Shown: one piece after another, positions 59,952 through 64,000 of the stretch | Layout: every line of letters begins with the position of its first letter | How positions within the stretch are numbered: position 1 is the stretch's first letter | Assembly (NCBI GenBank): GCA_964609965.1 | Contig: CAZSTS010000012.1 | Coordinates: forward strand, 1-64,000 | DNA from: JAHJDR01 sp964609965 | GTDB taxonomy: Bacteria; UBA10199; JADGCS01 | Direction: 5' to 3' | Length of the DNA: 64,000 nucleotides | Position numbers and translations under genes: made by a program | The notes under the pieces: generated by a model | What the model saw: only the letters and a program-made list of their open reading frames with translations | Told to the model about the DNA's origin: nothing | Database searches by the model: none

Positions 59952-60368
59952 ATGAAATCCTGGAATGTCCGACTCTGTGTATTAAGTTTTCTCTTTTGTA
60001 TTGTTCTTTCAAATTGTGCTTCACATAAAAAGATTTCAATCAAAAGAATTCACTTTGATTATAATAAATCTTTCATTCGTAATGACATGATCCCAATCAT
60101 GGACATGAATGTAGCTTATTTTAAACAAAATCGTTCTTATAATATTACCATTGAAGGCCACAGCAACAAAAGAGAAGCAAAATACAAAAGCAACATCTTA
60201 GGGCAAAAGCGAGCTGAATCCGTAAAAGAATACCTAGTTCATTATGGCCTTAATGAAAAAAGGATTAAAACGGTAAGTTACGAAAATAGCAAACCGTTAT
60301 GCAAACAACAGAATAAAGCTTGCCGGTACTTGAATCGGCGAGTCGAGATTTACACAAGAAAAAAATGA
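59952..60368 (+). CDS. OmpA/Pal-like lipoprotein with degenerate binding motif
   Basis: 138 aa from the ATG at 59952, with GAGGAG five bases before. Lipobox at SNCAS. The OmpA-type domain reads IRIHFDYNKSFIRND-like, then ITIEGHSNKREAKYKSNILGQKRAESVKEYL and YLNRRVEIYTRKK. The Asp of the peptidoglycan-binding GHxD motif is Asn here and the following glycine is lost, so murein binding may be weak. It is a paralogue of the next gene. Confidence 0.82.
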   Translation: MKSWNVRLCVLSFLFCIVLSNCASHKKISIKRIHFDYNKSFIRNDMIPIMDMNVAYFKQNRSYNITIEGHSNKREAKYKSNILGQKRAESVKEYLVHYGLNEKRIKTVSYENSKPLCKQQNKACRYLNRRVEIYTRKK

Positions 60369-60454
60369 ATTAACAACTTACTTCAATATTTCTTTCAAAC
60401 TCCCTTAAAATGTGGGCTTGAGAGTGATATTGAATATAATATTGGGGGCTGATT

Positions 60455-60877
60455 ATGAAAATGATTTCCGGACTACTTATGATTCTATTAACTGTGGCTG
60501 TATTCACAGGTTGCCAAAACAAAAAAGTCGAAGTGCCTGTACAATCCTATTCATTACGTTCCATCTATTATGATTATGACCAGAGCCTGATTAGATCTGA
60601 CTCTGTAACTGCCATGCAAGGAAACGCAGCCTATCTTCAAAAAAACACCAATCAAGGTGTCACCATTGAAGGTAATTGCGATAATAGAGGTTCTAATGAG
60701 TACAACCTTGCTTTAGGCCACAGAAGAGCGCAATCAGCAAAGAATTATCTCTCTAACTTAGGTGTTTCTAATACTGGCATAAGAACTGTGAGCTATGGTG
60801 AAGAAAGACCTGTTTGCAGAGGACAAAACGAAGATTGCTGGCAACGAAATCGTCGCGCTGACTTTAGAAAACACTAA
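60455..60877 (+). CDS. Pal-like peptidoglycan-associated lipoprotein
   Basis: 140 aa. Lipobox at FTGCQN. The domain SIYYDYDQSLIRSDSVTAMQGNAAYLQKN, then GVTIEGNCDNRGSNEYNLALGHRRAQSAKNYL, matches Pal closely. The Asp-x-Arg-Gly and the late RRAD residues that hold diaminopimelate are present; the EGH histidine is Asn. Pal tethers the outer membrane to peptidoglycan and works with TolA/TolB. TolABQR genes are not in the window. YbgF follows. Confidence 0.88.
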   Translation: MKMISGLLMILLTVAVFTGCQNKKVEVPVQSYSLRSIYYDYDQSLIRSDSVTAMQGNAAYLQKNTNQGVTIEGNCDNRGSNEYNLALGHRRAQSAKNYLSNLGVSNTGIRTVSYGEERPVCRGQNEDCWQRNRRADFRKH

Positions 60878-60919
60878 GATATCTATCGTCGGATTTGTTT
60901 ATTTACTGTGAAGCATTTA

Positions 60920-60943
60920 AGGGGTGGCCCATGGGCCGCCCCT
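60920..60943. terminator. GC-rich hairpin after pal-like gene
   Basis: AGGGGTGGCCCATGGGCCGCCCCT is near-perfectly self-complementary (24 bases, one G-T pair on each side), with TATTTATATT after it. It may terminate the pal-like transcript before the YbgF gene. It resembles the GC-rich 30-bp palindrome at 48091 in style. Confidence 0.55.
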
Positions 60944-60963
60944 ATTTATATTAAGAGGTTATT

Positions 60964-61752
60964 ATGAAAAACCACGAACGTATATTTATTATCATCATTC
61001 TTGTCTTACTTGTTTTTCCATCATACGCCCGAAAATCATCAAGCAACTTTACCGATAGCCAAGAATACGAGAACCTCAAAACAGCTGTCACTAACCACGG
61101 CACAAGCATTGCCAACTTCCAAAATCAAGTCAGTGATCTTATTGCAAAGGTACAAACCTTAAACGGCGACATTAATCGCAACTACAAAAAAAACAAAGAT
61201 CAAAACAAAGCTCTTTCTGACTCTCAAATAAGACTACAAACGATCGAAGACAAAATCACAAGCCTCACAAGCCAGTTACTAGAACTTCAAAGTGAGGGCT
61301 TTCTTTCCCCACAAACAACGAGAAGACTTAATGAGTACAAAATATTTGCTCGTGGTCTTGAGTACATTAATTCAGGTCAATACGGTAAAGCAATCAAGGC
61401 TATGAAAACATTTAAAACCCAAAACTCAAAAAGCATATTTAAAAGTTATGCGCAGTTTTGGATTGGTGAATCGTATTACATGCAGTCTGACTACAAAATG
61501 GCTATCAAAGAATATCAATACTTGTTAAAAACAAACTCTAGATCAGCCAAAGCCCCCACAGCTCTTTATCGGCAAGGGCTTTCTTTCTTTCATTTAAAGG
61601 CTTACGATGATGCCAACACGTTTTTTGCTCAAGTCATTCGAAAATACCCCAAAAGCCTCGAAGCCGTTCAATCAAGCTCTCAAATAAAAAGAATTAAAGA
61701 CATTCAAGAACTTCAAAGACAACAAAATCTCGAAACAAACCTCATACAGTAA
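60964..61752 (+). CDS. Tol-Pal-associated protein, YbgF/CpoB-like
   Basis: 262 aa. Signal peptide to about residue 22 (FPSYARKS). Residues about 25-110 form a coiled coil for trimerisation. Residues about 125-250 hold tetratricopeptide repeats, for example YNSGQYGKAIKAMKTF-like, FWIGESYYMQSDYKMAIKEYQYLL and ALYRQGLSFFHLKAYDDANTFF. CpoB links cell-wall synthesis with outer-membrane constriction during division. Adjacent to the pal-like gene, as in most proteobacteria. Confidence 0.85.
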   Translation: MKNHERIFIIIILVLLVFPSYARKSSSNFTDSQEYENLKTAVTNHGTSIANFQNQVSDLIAKVQTLNGDINRNYKKNKDQNKALSDSQIRLQTIEDKITSLTSQLLELQSEGFLSPQTTRRLNEYKIFARGLEYINSGQYGKAIKAMKTFKTQNSKSIFKSYAQFWIGESYYMQSDYKMAIKEYQYLLKTNSRSAKAPTALYRQGLSFFHLKAYDDANTFFAQVIRKYPKSLEAVQSSSQIKRIKDIQELQRQQNLETNLIQ

Positions 61753-61782
61753 TGAGTAATGAGTGATGAGCAATGAGTCAAA
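61750..61782. repeat. AATGAGTAATGAGTGATGAGC stutter repeat
   Basis: Imperfect TAATGAG/TGATGAG/CAATGAG units start at the YbgF stop codon and end just before the radical SAM start. They offer several ATG and GTG codons; only the ATG at 61784 is followed by conserved-looking sequence. Confidence 0.75.
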
Positions 61783-61783
61783 G

Positions 61784-62683
61784 ATGAATTTAATTAAGAG
61801 ATTAAAATATTCCCCTTTTTTTACTCAAATCGTAGTTATCAGAAAATGTAATTTGAGCTGCACGTATTGCAATGAGTTTGATAAAGATTCTGAACCTGTT
61901 CCTGTAGACATTTTAAAAAAAAGAATTAAAAAGTTAAAAGACCTGGGTGCTTTTTCTGTTTGCCTCACTGGCGGCGAACCCATGTTGCATCCAGACCTGA
62001 ATGAGCTGATCCGTTATTGTCGTCATGATCTAAAATTTTTAAACACGAATATGATCACGAATGGCTACTATCTCACGCCTGAGAGCATACAAGACCTCAA
62101 TGATGCGGGCCTGCAAGCCATGCAGATTTCTATTGATGGTGTGAAACCCAATGATGTGACTGTTAAGGTTTTGGATGCCTTAAGAAAACGACTCACTTAC
62201 TTAAAGGACTATGCTAAATTTAATGTTGTTGTTTCTGGTGTTGTAGGCGCCTGCCCTCCTGAGGAGTCCTTTGAAGTGATAAAGTTTGCCAAAGAAATGG
62301 GGTTTCGACCACGCATCCTTCTCATTCATGGACCAGATGGCCAGGTGAAACTGAGTGAAGAAGAACTAAAGGCCTATTACAAAATCAAAAAAACGATCCC
62401 AAAACATATTTACGAACTTTCTGATTATCGCGAAAAGATGATAAAGTTTGGCAAAGCACCATTCAAATGCAGAGCAGGAAGCCGATATCTTTATGTAGAT
62501 GAATTTGGTCTCGCTAACTGGTGTTCACAAACACGCGACTATTTTCATAAGGATCTGATGGAATACACCCAGCAAGATCTTAAAGAACAATTCTATTCAA
62601 ATAAATTCTGCCAAGACCGCTGCACACTCGGCTGTGTGCGGTCTGCCAGCTCGTATGATGGGTGGCGAAGGCAGAAGAAGTAA
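61784..62683 (+). CDS. Radical SAM protein with C-terminal cysteine cluster
   Basis: 299 aa from the ATG at 61784 (MNLIKRLKYSP). Upstream in-frame ATGs lie in the stutter repeat. The radical SAM site is VIRKCNLSCTYCNEFDK (CxxxCxxC). GGEPMLHPDL is the usual SAM-binding motif. The C-terminal part has FKCRAGSRYLYVDEFG, NWCSQT and CQDRCTLGCVRS, a SPASM-like extra cluster site. Substrate unknown; such proteins modify peptides or cofactors. No precursor peptide gene is seen nearby. Confidence 0.85.
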   Translation: MNLIKRLKYSPFFTQIVVIRKCNLSCTYCNEFDKDSEPVPVDILKKRIKKLKDLGAFSVCLTGGEPMLHPDLNELIRYCRHDLKFLNTNMITNGYYLTPESIQDLNDAGLQAMQISIDGVKPNDVTVKVLDALRKRLTYLKDYAKFNVVVSGVVGACPPEESFEVIKFAKEMGFRPRILLIHGPDGQVKLSEEELKAYYKIKKTIPKHIYELSDYREKMIKFGKAPFKCRAGSRYLYVDEFGLANWCSQTRDYFHKDLMEYTQQDLKEQFYSNKFCQDRCTLGCVRSASSYDGWRRQKK

Positions 62684-62687
62684 ATTA

Positions 62688-62735
62688 CAGCACAGTCCCG
62701 CAATAATCCCACTTAAGTCCCATAATTGGGACTGG
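62688..62735. repeat. CAGTCCC repeat with palindrome, copy 3
   Basis: CAGCACAGTCCC followed by CTTAAGTCCC and the near-palindrome AGTCCCATAATTGGGACT (62716-62733). Same word family as the arrays before the two ORF6N genes, but here no ORF6N gene follows. It lies just after the radical SAM stop. Confidence 0.65.
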
Positions 62736-62860
62736 GACTACCTTCTTGGATACCAACCCCAAAACCAGTTTTTAATGCCCTGTAATAATTGATATATTTA
62801 TTTTTGCCTATTCCAGTTTCTTGGCATGATCTGTGCTTATGAATAGTATGAAAGACTTAA

Positions 62861-62902
62861 TTGACACATACTACCTAGTAGTATATACTACTAGGTAGTA
62901 TG
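62861..62902 (+). promoter_or_regulatory. Sigma70-type promoter covered by 36-bp perfect palindrome
   Basis: -35 TTGACA (62861-62866), a 17-base spacer, -10 TATACT (62884-62889). A 36-bp perfect palindrome occupies 62867-62902, each arm being CATACTACCTAGTAGTAT. It covers the whole spacer, the -10 and the likely start site. It lies 17 bases before the toxin gene and would be the autorepression operator of the pair. Confidence 0.85.
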
Positions 62903-62919
62903 TTCTATGCAAGGAACAT

Positions 62920-63255
62920 ATGAAAAGAATATTCATTGAAACTGAAGGATTTAGAAAACAACAAAATAACTTTGGAGATGATTCGCTACTCAGTACAATT
63001 CAAAATGATATTTTGCAGAATCCTAAACAAGGCAAAGTAATCATTGGTACTGGGGGAGTGAGAAAGCTGAGAATTCGAAAAGGATCGAAAGGAAAAAGAG
63101 GCGGTTTTCGAGTAATTTATCTAGATTTACCTGAAGCTGATAAGACCTACCTCATCTGGCTCTATACAAAAAATGAAGATGAAAACATATCATCAAGCGA
63201 CAAGAAAATAATAAAAAAATTAGTCACTACTTTGAAAAAAGAGGCACGATCATGA
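62920..63255 (+). CDS. RelE/HigB-like toxin
   Basis: 111 aa, with AAGGAA before the ATG. The pattern GKVIIGTGGVRKLRIRKGSKGKRGGFRVIYLD then YLIWLYTKNEDENISSSDKK is that of HigB2/RelE-type ribosome-dependent mRNA interferases. It begins the operon, the HigBA order with toxin first. Its stop overlaps the antitoxin start by four bases (ATGA). Confidence 0.87.
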   Translation: MKRIFIETEGFRKQQNNFGDDSLLSTIQNDILQNPKQGKVIIGTGGVRKLRIRKGSKGKRGGFRVIYLDLPEADKTYLIWLYTKNEDENISSSDKKIIKKLVTTLKKEARS

Positions 63256-63569
63256 AAAAAACAAAATTAGGTTCAAATATCATTCAAGGCTTAAACGATA
63301 TTGTTGAATATGAAAAAGGAAAGAAAAAACTTCGCGAAACCTCGTTAGAAATTCCTGATCCACCAAAGGCTTGGCACAAAGACCAAATCTCTCGTCTTCG
63401 TAAAGAAGTCTTTAAAGTAAGCCAACCTGTTTTTGCAGCCCTACTCAACGTAAGACCCGCAACAATTAAAGCCTGGGAACAGGGCCTAAAAAAACCCTCC
63501 AGCGCTGCTAGCCGCCTTTTACAAATAGTATCTTTATTTCCGAATATTTTTAAGAAAATGAATGGCTGA
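63252..63569 (+). CDS. HigA-like antitoxin, XRE-family HTH
   Basis: 105 aa. The C-terminal half is a helix-turn-helix: RLRKEVFKVSQPVFAALLNVRPATIKAWEQGLKKPSSAASRLLQI. The N-terminal 45 residues should wrap the toxin. As in HigA-type partners it would repress the promoter through the 36-bp palindrome. Coupled to the toxin gene by overlap. Confidence 0.88.
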   Translation: MKKTKLGSNIIQGLNDIVEYEKGKKKLRETSLEIPDPPKAWHKDQISRLRKEVFKVSQPVFAALLNVRPATIKAWEQGLKKPSSAASRLLQIVSLFPNIFKKMNG

Positions 63570-63618
63570 CATTCATTTTTAACTTTCCATTTTCTCCCAT
63601 TCATCTTAACAACTCCCC

Positions 63619-64000
63619 ATGCCCCGATTCCTCCTCAAATTTGCCTACAATGGCATTGGTTACAAAGGCCTGCAGATTCAGCCTAGACAGAAGACTATTC
63701 AAGCTGTGGTTGAAAAAGCACTTAAGCAGGTTTTATGTGAAGAGATAAAAACCACTCTTAGTGGAAGGACCGATACGGGTGTGCATGCGCTGGATCAGCT
63801 CGTGCAGTTTACTGTGAGAACCGAAAAAGCCATTAAAAGAGTCTCAGATAAAAAAATAACACTTCAACTCAATGGTGTCTTGCCTGATGATATAGCCATC
63901 ATTGATGTGAAACGAGCAAAAAAAGGTTTTGATGTACGGAAACATGCCAGAAAGAAAACTTATGTTTACCACATCCTCATATCCAAACAGAAAAATCCTT
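63619..64000 (+). CDS. truA: tRNA pseudouridine synthase A, N-terminal part, cut by window edge
   Basis: 127 codons from the ATG at 63619 (MPRFLLKFAYNGIGYKGLQI) to the window end, frame open. The catalytic Asp is in SGRTDTGVHALDQLVQF. The later block GVLPDDIAIIDVKRAKKGFDVRKHARKKTYVYHI is also TruA. It makes pseudouridine at positions 38-40 of tRNA. It follows the toxin-antitoxin pair by 49 bases. Confidence 0.93.
   Translation, partial: MPRFLLKFAYNGIGYKGLQIQPRQKTIQAVVEKALKQVLCEEIKTTLSGRTDTGVHALDQLVQFTVRTEKAIKRVSDKKITLQLNGVLPDDIAIIDVKRAKKGFDVRKHARKKTYVYHILISKQKNP

Noticed and set aside
61763..61783. Earlier start for the radical SAM gene
   Set aside because: The added codons are TGATGAG-type stutter words with no conserved sequence.

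Overview
The window reads as one contiguous, AT-rich bacterial chromosome segment from a Gram-negative, diderm lineage. Evidence for an outer membrane includes several lipobox lipoproteins, an OmpA-type barrel protein, Pal-like and YbgF/CpoB-like genes, and Lnt. The gene set and order look like a deltaproteobacterium-type or Bdellovibrionota-type organism: phoH, a 7TM-HD phosphohydrolase, ybeY, lnt and prfB in a row, DksA-like, PilZ proteins, FlhB/SctU-like and GlnD. The exact taxon is my inference and is not proven by any single gene.

Layout. 1-8.6 kb is an accessory surface/secretion region: a PEPD-tailed secreted protein cut by the window edge, a TIM-barrel-like lipoprotein, a dicarboxylate symporter, an SDR oxidoreductase, a GH5 lipoprotein, an EEP-fold protein and two unknowns. 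8.7-17.8 kb holds serS, a redoxin/tetraheme cytochrome fusion, a DUF1566 lipoprotein, flhB/sctU, an acyl-CoA ligase and a DksA-like gene. 17.9-30.7 kb is a long minus-strand housekeeping run: rplT, rpmI, CDP-alcohol phosphatidyltransferase, VanZ, DUF151, miaB, glnD, mutS and an endonuclease Q-like PHP protein. 30.7-33.5 kb holds tRNA-Pro(GGG) surrounded by rearranged pieces of itself, then an AbiE-type toxin-antitoxin operon. 33.6-41.7 kb carries an M16 peptidase, cinA, an OmpA-barrel gene and trmFO. 42.2-53.7 kb is a mostly plus-strand housekeeping run: topA, PilZ, lytic transglycosylase, yjbQ, phoH, 7TM-HD, ybeY, lnt and prfB with its programmed frameshift. 54-64 kb holds an FG-GAP/beta-helix secreted protein, a tandem ORF6N pair, a nitrilase/receiver/PilZ operon, two Pal-like lipoproteins, YbgF, a radical SAM protein, a HigB/HigA-like toxin-antitoxin pair and the start of truA.

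The most unusual aspect is the non-coding DNA. Three layers can be seen. (1) Short degenerate stutter repeats, 6-12 bp words repeated imperfectly, sit at many gene borders. In three genes (mutS, trmFO twice, and an unknown gene at 7.5 kb) they form in-frame low-complexity insertions. (2) Several families of long interrupted palindromes (36.5, 42.1, 58.1 and 17.3 kb) look like MITE-type or hairpin elements. (3) A 13-16 bp palindrome (TCCGCCTAGGCGGA, TCGGCCTAGGCCGA, CTGCCAAAGGCAG and relatives) sits at the apex of other repeats. One copy exactly replaces the D-arm in a partial duplicate of the tRNA-Pro gene. Two toxin-antitoxin operons carry very clean palindromic operators. No CRISPR array, rRNA, prophage or intact insertion sequence was recognised.
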